Position numbers and translations under genes: made by a program. The notes under the pieces were generated by a model. It was not told where the DNA came from, ran no database searches, and was given only the letters and a program-made list of their open reading frames with translations. Shown piece after piece: positions 1-9,413 of a DNA stretch of 64,000 nt. Origin of the DNA: Streptomyces sp. ITFR-21 (GTDB lineage: Bacteria; Actinomycetota; Actinomycetes; Streptomycetales; Streptomycetaceae); the NCBI RefSeq assembly GCF_031844685.1, contig NZ_CP134605.1, forward strand, positions 5,492,001 to 5,556,000, read 5' to 3'. Every line of letters starts with the position of its first letter. Within the stretch, counting starts at the first letter, position 1.

Positions 1-1521
<1,521 letters not shown>

Positions 1522-1555
1522 TCCGGATGCGTTGTGACGCGGCGCGGTACGGCCT

Positions 1556-1574
1556 TCAGCCGCGGTGCGGCTGA
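1556..1574 (+). terminator. Hairpin after nrdJ
   Basis: An 8-bp perfect stem (TCAGCCGC / GCGGCTGA) with a GGT loop lies 35 nt past the nrdJ stop codon. There is no U-tract, as is usual for Streptomyces terminators. The rest of the gap to the next gene shows nothing else. Confidence 0.45.
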
Positions 1575-1786
1575 GGCGCTGACCCGGCCGATCAGCAGGG
1601 GGCGGCCGCTGGGAGACCGGCGCCCGCCCCCTGCGCCGCCGCGGACCTCCTCCGGTCCGCTGCCCGCGCCTGCTTTGCCCCTCGCCCCCGCCCGCGGTTC
1701 CGCGCGGCTTGCGCGCAGGCGGGAACAAGCCCAGGGTGCGAGGTGATGGTGCTGGCGGAAGACCGACTCGGTACGGGGGCACGGCC

Positions 1787-2557
1787 ATGGCAGGACTGGA
1801 CATCCGTTACGTCGGCGGTCCGACGGCGGTCATCGCGGTCGGCGGGCTGCGGCTGCTGACCGATCCGACCTTCGACCCGCCGGGGGACTACCCGATCGGG
1901 GCGCGGGCGCTGACCAAGACCGCGGGACCCGGCGTCACGGCCGCGACGCTCGGTCCGGTGGACGCCGTACTGCTGTCGCACGACCAGCATCCCGACAACC
2001 TCGACCGGTCGGGGCGGGCGCTGGTGGCGCGGGCGCCGCTGGTGCTGTCCACGCGCGCCGCGCGGGAGCGGCTGCGGGGCACGGTGAGGGCGCTGCCAAG
2101 CTGGGAGCACACCGAGCTGCCGCGCCCCGGGGGCGGGGTCCTGCGCGTCACCTGGGTGCCCGCGCTGCACGGCCCAGATGGCAGCGAGAAGCTGGTCGGC
2201 GAGGTCACCGGATTCGTCCTGTCCGGCGAGGGCCTCCCGACGGTGTACGTCAGCGGTGACAACGCCTCGCTCGACCTCGTACAGGCCGTCGCCGACCGGT
2301 TCGCCCCCTTCGACGCGGCCCTTCTGTTCGCCGGGGCCGCCCGTACCCCGCTGGTACCGGACGCGCCGCTCACCCTGACCAGCGAGCAGGCGGCGCGGGC
2401 GGCGGCGGTACTCGGCGCCCGCGCGGTCGTACCGCTGCATTTCGAGCACTGGGGGCACTTCACCGAGGACGGTGACAGTCTGGAGGCTGCTTTCGCGGCG
2501 GCCGGCCTGGGCGGGCGGCTGCACCGGCTGAAGCCCGGCGGGTCCGTGACGTTCTGA
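1787..2557 (+). CDS. MBL-fold metallo-hydrolase (UlaG-like)
   Basis: A 256-residue protein with a metallo-beta-lactamase fold: a DPTFDPPG strand-turn near the N-terminus, the LLSHDQHPDNLD segment where the HxHxDH metal motif should be, YVSGDN for the fourth strand, and a late LHFEHWGHF histidine cluster. The metal motif is atypical, reading H-D-Q-H-P-D-N, so the last histidine of HxHxDH is Asn and spacing is shifted. A related subset in actinobacteria has the same form as far as I recall. Substrate unknown. The ATG at 1787 starts the conserved part; an in-frame start further upstream adds only 26 basic low-complexity residues. Confidence 0.8.
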   Translation: MAGLDIRYVGGPTAVIAVGGLRLLTDPTFDPPGDYPIGARALTKTAGPGVTAATLGPVDAVLLSHDQHPDNLDRSGRALVARAPLVLSTRAARERLRGTVRALPSWEHTELPRPGGGVLRVTWVPALHGPDGSEKLVGEVTGFVLSGEGLPTVYVSGDNASLDLVQAVADRFAPFDAALLFAGAARTPLVPDAPLTLTSEQAARAAAVLGARAVVPLHFEHWGHFTEDGDSLEAAFAAAGLGGRLHRLKPGGSVTF

Positions 2558-2718
2558 TCGTCGTCGGCTTGCGGCTGCGACGGCCGCGGAGGCCGCGACG
2601 GCGGCGAGGGACGGTGGCGTGGTGCGGCGGGGCCGAGGGGCCGCCGCAGGCCGGACCGGATCCCGCGCCGGCCGTTCGGCGGGCGGTCGCGGCGCCCTGA
2701 CGCCATTACGATGGCGCG

Positions 2719-3324
2719 GTGCTGGTGAAGTGGATACGCTGCGGCGTCGTCGATCGACCCGGGTTCGACCGGGGGCAGCGCGGGTGGGCCGCGCTCAGGG
2801 AACAGTCCGGGTTCCGCGGCCAGGGCGGCGGCTGGAGCCGGGCGCAGCCCGGAGTGGCGCACCTCTTCGCCTTCTGGGACGAGCGGCGGTCGTACGACGC
2901 GTTCATGGCGGGGCCGCACGACGGCATGGCGACCGCCCAGCACGGCACCTTCGAGATGCTCGCCGTCAACCTCTTCGAGCACCGGCTGGACGTGAAGGTC
3001 GGCTTCGAGCCGAGGTTCGCCGACGCGGACCTGCTGCGGGTGGCGCTGTGCAAGGTGCGGCCGGAGCGCGTCGACCACTTCACCCTGATGCAGCAACGGG
3101 TGTGGAATCCCGCCATGGCGGGCTCACCGGGCATGCTGCGCGGTGTCTTCGGCCAGGGCACGGTCAACGACTTCCTGGTGCTGTCGATGTGGAACTCCGC
3201 CACGGAGCACGGCAAATACCGGGAGGGAGCGGTGTCCCGGCTGTCCGAACGGGCCGAGCTGGACGACGACGTGCTGTCCGTGGCCGGCGACGTGGTGGAC
3301 GTCGAGCAGGCGTGGACGGTCTGA
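2719..3324 (+). CDS. YdbC/DUF4937 family protein
   Basis: A 201-residue cytosolic protein beginning MLVKWIRCGVVDRPGF with a GQGGGWSR segment. This is the DUF4937 (YdbC-like) family, which looks like a duplicated dimeric alpha-beta barrel; the second half (VALCKVRPERVDHF) echoes the first. Function is not established. The GTG start has no Shine-Dalgarno, but TACGAT at 2707-2712 sits 6 nt before it, so the transcript is probably leaderless. Confidence 0.75.
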   Translation: MLVKWIRCGVVDRPGFDRGQRGWAALREQSGFRGQGGGWSRAQPGVAHLFAFWDERRSYDAFMAGPHDGMATAQHGTFEMLAVNLFEHRLDVKVGFEPRFADADLLRVALCKVRPERVDHFTLMQQRVWNPAMAGSPGMLRGVFGQGTVNDFLVLSMWNSATEHGKYREGAVSRLSERAELDDDVLSVAGDVVDVEQAWTV

Positions 3325-3457
3325 GGGCGCGGCCGTGAGCGCCGTCGGGCCGGTCCGGCCGGGGCGCGGTCGGCCCCGGCCGGGCGTGGCGGCGCGGAGC
3401 CGCGGCCCTTGCCGCCGTGGCGCGCAGCGGAACCGGCCGGGCAATAGGCTGACCGTC

Positions 3458-4120
3458 ATGGGACGCCCTCGCCGCATCGTGCTCATCCGGCACGGCGAGT
3501 CCCAGGGCAACGAGGACGACACCATTTACGAACGGGTGCCGGATCACGCCCTGGAACTCACCGCCGAAGGAGTTCGGCAGGCCCGGCGGGCCGGTCCGCG
3601 GCTGCGCGAGCTCTTCGGCGGCGAGCGGGTGCAGGCGTATGTCTCCCCGTACCGCCGCACCTGGCAGACCTACAACGAACTCGGCCTGGACCAGCGGCTG
3701 ATCCGGGCCCGCGAGGAGCCGCGGCTGCGGGAGCAGGACTGGGGCAACCGGCAGGACGTCGAGGACATCCAGCGGCAGCGCAAGGCCCGTGACTCCTACG
3801 GTCATTTTTTCTACCGGTTCGCGATGGGGGAGAGCGGCGCCGACGTCTACGACCGCGTGGGCTCCTTCCTGGAGACGCTCTACCGGGCCTTCGCCCAGCC
3901 CGACTTTCCGCCGAACGTCCTTTTGGTCACCCACGGGCTGACGATGCGGCTGTTCTGCATGCGCTGGTTCCACTGGACCGTCGAGGAGTTCGAGACCCTG
4001 TCCAATCCGGCCAACGGCGAGACCCGGATGCTGCTGTCCGGCAGCGACGGCCACTACTTCCTGGACCGGCCGTTCGAACGCTGGGTCACCCCGGACCCGC
4101 CGAGTGCCGGCCGTTGGTGA
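3458..4120 (+). CDS. Histidine phosphatase superfamily protein
   Basis: A 220-residue member of the phosphoglycerate-mutase-like histidine phosphatases. The catalytic RHG motif is IVLIRHGESQGN (His12), the second catalytic region is LLVTHGLTMRLF with its conserved His, and the acid residue is expected in the LREQDWGN segment, which also matches the family. It should hydrolyse a small phosphorylated substrate in the cytosol through a phosphohistidine; the substrate cannot be told from sequence. The ATG is preceded at 7 nt by TAGGCT (3445-3450) and no ribosome-binding site, again suggesting a leaderless mRNA. Confidence 0.85.
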   Translation: MGRPRRIVLIRHGESQGNEDDTIYERVPDHALELTAEGVRQARRAGPRLRELFGGERVQAYVSPYRRTWQTYNELGLDQRLIRAREEPRLREQDWGNRQDVEDIQRQRKARDSYGHFFYRFAMGESGADVYDRVGSFLETLYRAFAQPDFPPNVLLVTHGLTMRLFCMRWFHWTVEEFETLSNPANGETRMLLSGSDGHYFLDRPFERWVTPDPPSAGRW

Positions 4121-4338
4121 TTTCCGGCCATGGCCCGGCCCAAGGCCCGGCCCAGGGTCGGGTCAGGATCGGGCCGAGGATCGCCCCGGGGGATCCGTGA
4201 CACCGGGATTCCGCCGGTCAGCGGGTGTTCCGGGCCGTTCCGGGCGCCGACGCGGGGCGCATCCCGGCCCGTGCCCGTTCCACCGGCTTGATCTCCCCCT
4301 GTGGCAGGCGGGTTGCCGAGGGGTAGGCTAAGGCAGCC

Positions 4339-5025
4339 ATGCCGTACGAACCCCCAACCCACAGCGTCGAACGCTCGATGCGCGCCACCCTCGGCGTCCG
4401 GACCGTCGCCGGTGTGGACGAGGTCGGACGAGGCGCCTGGGCCGGACCCGTCACCGTCTGCGCGGCGGTCACCGGGCTGCGCCGCCCGCCCGAGGGCCTC
4501 ACCGACTCCAAACTCATCACACCCAAACGCCGTACCCGGCTTGCCGCGGTGCTCACCGGCTGGGTGACCTCGTACGCGCTCGGCCACGCCTCACCCGAGG
4601 AGATCGACAGCCAGGGCATGACCGCGGCCCTCCGGCTGGCCGCGGTACGCGCCCTGGAGCAGTTGCCCGAGCGGCCCGACGCGGTGATTCTCGACGGCAA
4701 GCACAACTACCTGGGCGGATCCTGGCAGGTGCGCACCGTGATCAAGGGCGACCAGTCCTGCGTCGCGGTGGCCGCGGCCTCCGTCATCGCCAAAGTGCGC
4801 CGGGACGCGGCAATGGCCGAACTGGCCCCCCAATACGCCCCCTTCGCTTTCGCGGACAACGCCGGATATCCGTCCCCCGTTCACCGGGCGGCCCTTGAGG
4901 AGTACGGGCCGACCGGGCTGCACCGGCTTTCGTGGTCGTACCTGGACGCCATGCCGCGCTGGCAGCACCTCAAGAAGGTGCGGGAGGGCGTCGGGACAGG
5001 GGAACAACTCGGTTTCGATTTCTGA
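4339..5025 (+). CDS. rnhB: Ribonuclease HII
   Basis: A 228-residue RNase HII, which nicks the RNA strand of RNA-DNA hybrids and removes single misincorporated ribonucleotides. The catalytic Asp27-Glu28 pair lies in AGVDEVGRGAWAGPV, the third acidic residue is in VILDGKHNY, and the substrate-recognition region contains the family's DNAGYPSPVH motif. Length is normal for the family. TAGGCT at 4324-4329 lies 9 nt before the ATG and there is no clear Shine-Dalgarno. Its position near nrdJ and recQ groups DNA-precursor and genome-maintenance genes together. Confidence 0.95.
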   Translation: MPYEPPTHSVERSMRATLGVRTVAGVDEVGRGAWAGPVTVCAAVTGLRRPPEGLTDSKLITPKRRTRLAAVLTGWVTSYALGHASPEEIDSQGMTAALRLAAVRALEQLPERPDAVILDGKHNYLGGSWQVRTVIKGDQSCVAVAAASVIAKVRRDAAMAELAPQYAPFAFADNAGYPSPVHRAALEEYGPTGLHRLSWSYLDAMPRWQHLKKVREGVGTGEQLGFDF

Positions 5026-5079
5026 TTTTGGCCCCGTACACCGCTGCGCATTCGTGCCGCGTTTGATAGACATCAACTC

Positions 5080-5760
5080 ATGCCTCTCACCCCCGAGGAG
5101 CCTCAGATTCACGAGAGCGTCCCGGGTCCCCGCACTGCTCCGGCCGCCGGCCGGAGTGCGTCGACCCCCCGTCCCGTTCCCGGCCCGCCGCGACCCGCGG
5201 CACCACGGCCCGCACCGCCTAAGGAGGCGTCGCCGGCCGGCGTACGTCCCGGCCGGCCCGGTCCGAGCCGCCCCGCCGGTAACGGCACCGCCGCCGTCCC
5301 CCCGGGGCCGGCCACCCCGGCCGCCGCGGCGAACCCGAGCGGAGCGCCCGACCAGCGCGCCGCCGCTACCGCGCAGATCCAGCTCATCCCCGCCCCTGCC
5401 GACGGCGCGACGGACGCCGCCGACGAGACGGTGGACCTGCTGCTCGACACCGGACGGGCCCCCGGCGAGATCCTGGTCCTCACCACCGGCGACCCCCATC
5501 CCTGGGCCGCGCACGAGCTCTCCTTCGGTGAGGACTCCTACTGGGCGCAGCACGACGCCGGCGACGACGTCTTCTACGCCGACATCAGAGCCCCGCGGAT
5601 CGGTGACCGCCCGGTCGTGATCGTGGCGCTCAACGGCGGCTCCGACGAAACGATGCCTCAGGCCCTGGCAGGGGCGCTCTCGCACGCGGGAGTGCTGCTG
5701 ATCGTGTGCGGGGACCCGGCACGCATCAACACGCTGTTGGGCGCTGCCGCCGGTTCCTGA
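5080..5760 (+). CDS. Conserved protein: disordered N-terminus plus SF1-helicase-tail-like domain
   Basis: A 226-residue protein. Residues 1-110 are almost entirely Pro/Ala/Gly/Arg and look disordered. Residues 120-225 form a compact domain with the segments GEILVLTTGDPHPW, YWAQHDAGDDVFYADI, RPVVIVALNGG and AGVLLIVCGDPARIN. From memory this order and wording match the C-terminal UvrD-C2 part of SF1 helicases in Streptomyces, where the equivalents are LLTTG..HP, VFYGHVLGFKGLERPVVVLA and LSRARDQLVVCGDP. No Walker A, Walker B or other motor motif is present, so it cannot be a helicase itself. Function unknown; the homology is an inference. It lies between rnhB and recQ. Confidence 0.6.
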   Translation: MPLTPEEPQIHESVPGPRTAPAAGRSASTPRPVPGPPRPAAPRPAPPKEASPAGVRPGRPGPSRPAGNGTAAVPPGPATPAAAANPSGAPDQRAAATAQIQLIPAPADGATDAADETVDLLLDTGRAPGEILVLTTGDPHPWAAHELSFGEDSYWAQHDAGDDVFYADIRAPRIGDRPVVIVALNGGSDETMPQALAGALSHAGVLLIVCGDPARINTLLGAAAGS

Positions 5761-5847
5761 GCGATCCGGGTGGTGTTCGCCTGGGCGGTCGCCCGGCGGA
5801 CCGGTGGGTCGGCCGGTGCCACCGGCGCGGTCCCGTCGGTCCGAGCG

Positions 5848-6438
5848 TCACTGGACGGCGGCCCGGCGCAGCGGCTGCGGGCCTCCGCCGGGGACGGCCG
5901 GCGCCGCACCGCCCGGCCGCCGGGACCAGGAGGCCGCGTTCGGCGTGCGTCCGCTGCGGTTCTCACCGATGATGTTCCAGCCCGCCCGGGTGAGCGTCAC
6001 ATACGAGCCGCAGCGCAGGCCGTGCAGGGTGCAGGCGTCCCGCAGACCCCACATCCAGGCGCCGTCCTCCTCCGTCCAGCCCGCCTCGCCGTCCCGGCAG
6101 AGCATGAGCACGGCGGTCCGTACCGGCTGGCGCAGCCGCAGGTCGTGCGGGATGACCCGGCGCAGATGGGACAGCAGGGCGTTGCGCCGCTCCCAGCCGT
6201 CCGACACCCCGGGGCGGCCGGCGAAGGAAGCACTCGCCCTGATACGGCCGTCCGGATCGTAGACCGCGACCACCGCGGTCGACGGGGCCGGCAGATGCCG
6301 GGAGTGCAGGTCCTTGACCACGTCCCGCGGACTGGCCGGCAACGGCGCCCCGGCGCCGGTCCATTCGGCCGGTTCCAGGTTGCGCGACGCGCGGGAGATG
6401 GCCGTCGTCGACGTCCCCGTGATGAAGCCGATAGTCAC
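5848..6438 (-). CDS. Conserved hypothetical protein near recQ
   Basis: A 196-residue protein of unknown function. The central part (about residues 35-150) is the conserved-looking region: PAPSTAVVAVYDPDGRI, a basic helix with NALLSHLRRVIPHDLRLR, TAVLMLCRDGEAGWTEEDG, and WMWGLRDACTLHGLRCG. The last 40 residues are low-complexity. The TAVV.VYDPDG strand followed by a late helix-strand unit faintly recalls JAB/RadC-like folds, but no metal motif is present, so I give no function. The GTG start at 6438 is supported by GGGAGG just upstream. Transcribed away from recQ. Confidence 0.6.
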   Translation of the reverse strand: MTIGFITGTSTTAISRASRNLEPAEWTGAGAPLPASPRDVVKDLHSRHLPAPSTAVVAVYDPDGRIRASASFAGRPGVSDGWERRNALLSHLRRVIPHDLRLRQPVRTAVLMLCRDGEAGWTEEDGAWMWGLRDACTLHGLRCGSYVTLTRAGWNIIGENRSGRTPNAASWSRRPGGAAPAVPGGGPQPLRRAAVQ

Positions 6439-6448
6439 GGTCCTCCCT

Positions 6449-6868
6449 TCACGGATACACCCGTAGACCGGGCGCGGGCGCACACCGGTCAGAGGGCTCC
6501 AAGAGCCGATCGGGGATCCGAAGGCAATTCTTCCCCCCGCAACTGCTGGCGGCAACGGGCAATCGCCCGCGCCGACCGGTATGGACCTGTCCGCCGCATA
6601 GATCCCGCCAGGTCCGGTGGCTCCTGGTGGCCGATCGGTCCTGCACGGCCAGGACCAGCGGGAACGCCGCCGTCGCGCCCGCCTGCCGCAGCGTCCGCGC
6701 GCCCGCCGCGAGGGACCGTCCGGTGTCCGCGGCATCGTCCACCACCAATGCGGCCCCGGCGCCGTGCGCGGCGCGGACGCCTCGGCCGGGGGTGGGGTCC
6801 CGGTGCGGAGGTCCGCCGCGGCCGTCCTCGATCGGTACGCGGCCGGCGGGCCGCGCGTGAGGCGGCTG
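6449..6868 (-). pseudogene. Phosphoribosyltransferase-domain remnant
   Basis: On the minus strand an open frame of about 140 codons, without a convincing start, contains GAALVVDDAADTGRSLAAG followed by RTLRQAGATAAFPLVLA. This is the PRPP-binding loop of type I phosphoribosyltransferases and closely matches the C-terminus of the RecQ protein next door (VLLVDDYSDSGWTLAVGA, then LLRQAGADQVLPLVLA). The core before the PRPP loop is missing and the frame is closed upstream by TGA at about 6869. It looks like the 3' stump of a second PRTase or RecQ-PRTase gene, lying opposite to recQ. A functional short peptide is unlikely. Confidence 0.55.
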
Positions 6869-6919
6869 TCACGCGGGGTGAAGTCGCCGATTGTCCTTGC
6901 CATCGGGTTGCATGGGGGC

Positions 6920-9079
6920 ATGGACAACCTGGAACTGCGCGCCGAAGCCGATGCCGTCCTCGCCGAGCTCGTCGGTGACCCCGGGGGCTCGACGCGGTTG
7001 CGGGAGGACCAGTGGCAGGCGGTGGCGGCTCTGGTGGAGGAGCGTCGGCGGGCTCTGGTGGTGCAGCGGACCGGGTGGGGCAAGTCGGCCGTGTACTTCG
7101 TGGCCACCGCTCTGCTGCGCCGGCGCGGCTCGGGGCCCACGGTGATCATCTCGCCGCTGCTGGCGTTGATGCGCAACCAGGTCGAGGCGGCGGCGCGGGC
7201 CGGTATCCGGGCGCGCACCATCAACTCGGCCAACCCGGAGGACTGGGAGACGGTCTACGGGGAGGTAGAGAGCGGCGAGATCGATGTCCTCCTCGTCAGT
7301 CCCGAGCGTCTGAACTCCGTGGATTTTCGCGATCAGGTGCTGCCGGAGCTGGCGGCCGCGACCGGTCTGCTGGTGGTCGACGAGGCGCACTGCATCTCTG
7401 ACTGGGGGCACGACTTCCGGCCCGACTACCGTCGGCTGCGCACGATGCTGGCGGAGCTGCCGGCGGGTGTGCCGGTGCTGGCCACGACGGCGACGGCGAA
7501 CGCACGGGTGACCGCGGACGTGGCCGAACAGCTGGGCACGGGGGGCGGGGACGCCCTGGTCCTGCGGGGGCCGCTGGACCGGGAGAGCCTGCGGTTGGGG
7601 GTGCTGCGGTTGCCGGACGCGGCGCATCGCCTGGCGTGGCTGGGGGAGCGGCTGGGGGACCTGCCGGGCTCGGGGATCATCTACACGCTGACGGTCGCGG
7701 CGGCGGAGGAGGTCGCGGCGTTCCTGCGGCAGCGCGGGTATCCGGTGGCCTCCTACACGGGGAAGACGGAGAACGCCGACCGGTTGCAGGCGGAGGAGGA
7801 TCTGCTGGCGAACCGGGTCAAAGCACTGGTGGCGACCTCGGCGCTGGGGATGGGCTTCGACAAGCCGGACCTGGGTTTCGTGGTGCACCTGGGGTCGCCG
7901 GCGTCTCCCATCGCCTACTACCAGCAGGTGGGCCGTGCGGGACGCGGGGTGGACCACGCCGATGTGCTGCTGCTGCCGGGGCGGGAGGACGAGGCGATCT
8001 GGGCGTACTTCGCTTCGGTGGGCTTCCCGCCCGAGGAGCAGGTCCGGCGCACGCTGGCGGTACTGGAGCAGGCGGGCCGTCCGCTGTCGCTGCCGGCGCT
8101 GGAGCCGCTGGTGGATCTTCGGCGCTCGCGCCTGGAGACGATGCTGAAGGTCCTGGACGTGGACGGGGCGGTCAAGCGCGTCAAGGGCGGCTGGACCGCG
8201 ACAGGGCGGCCTTGGGCGTACGACGCGCAGCGGTACGCGTGGGTCGCCCGGCAGCGGCTGGCCGAACAGCAGGCCATGCGGGACTACGTGGCGACCACCG
8301 GGTGCCGGATGGAGTTCCTGCAGCGGCAGCTCGACGACGAGAAGGCGGTCCCGTGCGGTCGCTGCGATTCCTGCGCCGGAGCCTGGTTCGATCCCGCCGT
8401 GTCTCCCGGGTCGCTCGCGGCGGCGACAGGCGAGCTGGACCGTCCGGGGGTCGAGGTCGAACCCCGCAGGATGTGGCCGACCGGACTCGCCGCGGTCGGA
8501 ATGGACCTCAAGGGCCGAATTCCCGCGGGCCAGCAGGCGGTCACCGGGCGGGCGCTGGGAAGGCTGTCGGACATCGGCTGGGGCAACCGGCTGCGGCCGA
8601 TCGTGTCGGCGCAGGCCACGGACGGGCCGGTGCCCGACGATGTGCTGGCCGCCGTGGTGCGGGTGCTCGCCGACTGGGCCCGCTCGCCCGACGGCTGGGC
8701 CGGCGACTCGGCCGAGGCGGTGGCGCGGCCGGTGGGGGTCGTCACCATGCCGTCCCGCACCCGCCCGCAGCTGATCGGCTCACTGGCCGGGGGACTCGCC
8801 CGCGTGGGCAGGCTCCCGCTGCTGGGCGGCCTGGCGTACACCCCGCAGGCCGACGACCAGGGCGCGCACCGCAGCAACTCCGCGCAGCGGCTGCGCGCCC
8901 TGGTCGCCTCGTTCACGGTGCCCCCTGAACTGGCCGGCTCGTTGGCCGGCGCCCCCGGTCCGGTCCTGCTCGTCGACGACTACTCCGATTCCGGCTGGAC
9001 CCTGGCCGTGGGCGCCCGCCTCCTGCGGCAGGCCGGAGCCGATCAGGTACTCCCCCTCGTCCTCGCCCTGGCCGGGTAG
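6920..9079 (+). CDS. recQ: RecQ-family DNA helicase with C-terminal phosphoribosyltransferase domain
   Basis: A 719-residue protein. Residues 1-450 are a RecQ-type SF2 helicase: motif I is QRTGWGKS (about 50-56, a variant of TGGGKS), the DEAH box with RecQ aromatic loop is VVDEAHCISDWGHDFR (about 152), and motif VI is QQVGRAGRG. A zinc site follows (CRMEF then CGRCDSC, about 460-485). After a linker from about 500, residues 580-719 resemble a PRTase, ending with the PRPP loop VLLVDDYSDSGWTL (about 682-696). It should unwind DNA using ATP; the role of the PRTase part is unknown. The family is known in actinobacteria. The ATG at 6920 follows GGGGG closely; a TTG 12 nt upstream is an alternative. 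Confidence 0.88.
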   Translation: MDNLELRAEADAVLAELVGDPGGSTRLREDQWQAVAALVEERRRALVVQRTGWGKSAVYFVATALLRRRGSGPTVIISPLLALMRNQVEAAARAGIRARTINSANPEDWETVYGEVESGEIDVLLVSPERLNSVDFRDQVLPELAAATGLLVVDEAHCISDWGHDFRPDYRRLRTMLAELPAGVPVLATTATANARVTADVAEQLGTGGGDALVLRGPLDRESLRLGVLRLPDAAHRLAWLGERLGDLPGSGIIYTLTVAAAEEVAAFLRQRGYPVASYTGKTENADRLQAEEDLLANRVKALVATSALGMGFDKPDLGFVVHLGSPASPIAYYQQVGRAGRGVDHADVLLLPGREDEAIWAYFASVGFPPEEQVRRTLAVLEQAGRPLSLPALEPLVDLRRSRLETMLKVLDVDGAVKRVKGGWTATGRPWAYDAQRYAWVARQRLAEQQAMRDYVATTGCRMEFLQRQLDDEKAVPCGRCDSCAGAWFDPAVSPGSLAAATGELDRPGVEVEPRRMWPTGLAAVGMDLKGRIPAGQQAVTGRALGRLSDIGWGNRLRPIVSAQATDGPVPDDVLAAVVRVLADWARSPDGWAGDSAEAVARPVGVVTMPSRTRPQLIGSLAGGLARVGRLPLLGGLAYTPQADDQGAHRSNSAQRLRALVASFTVPPELAGSLAGAPGPVLLVDDYSDSGWTLAVGARLLRQAGADQVLPLVLALAG

Positions 9080-9413
9080 GCGGCGCCCGCCGGCGCCCGG
9101 CCGGCCTGTCCCACGCTGCGGGACCGTGACGCGGCACAGCGCGGCGGCGACAGCCGGCACCGCGAACGGCCGGCCGGGTACGACGGCCGCCGCCGCCCAC
9201 CCCGGCGGCGGTCGGGGGACGGGCACCGGGCGCCGGGAACTCCCGTACGCCTGCGACCCGCGCACCACCGATCTGCAGCCGTCTTCGGCACTTCGATCGG
9301 ACCCGCGGTCCGCCGACGCCGTTCCGTGACCGGTGGATAGCGTCGAGCAGAGTTATCCACAGGCCTTCAGGGGGGTCTGGTGCGAAACATGCGGGATGCG
9401 TCATCGTCGAACC
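9080..9413 (+). promoter_or_regulatory. Leader region before DUF4192 gene, with a DnaA-box-like site
   Basis: No gene was found in these 334 nt. At 9353-9361 the sequence TTATCCACA is a perfect match to the classical DnaA box, followed by GG. The Streptomyces origin boxes are mostly TTGTCCACA, so this may be chance or a DnaA titration or regulatory site. The rest is GC-rich and shows no clear promoter. Confidence 0.35.

Noticed and set aside
1534..1746. Possible small gene after nrdJ
   Set aside because: Pro/Arg low-complexity product, no ribosome-binding site, overlaps a terminator-like hairpin.
9333..9413. Upstream start for the DUF4192 protein
   Set aside because: It would include the DnaA-like site and a stretch unlike the family N-terminus; the ATG at 9414 begins the conserved part.
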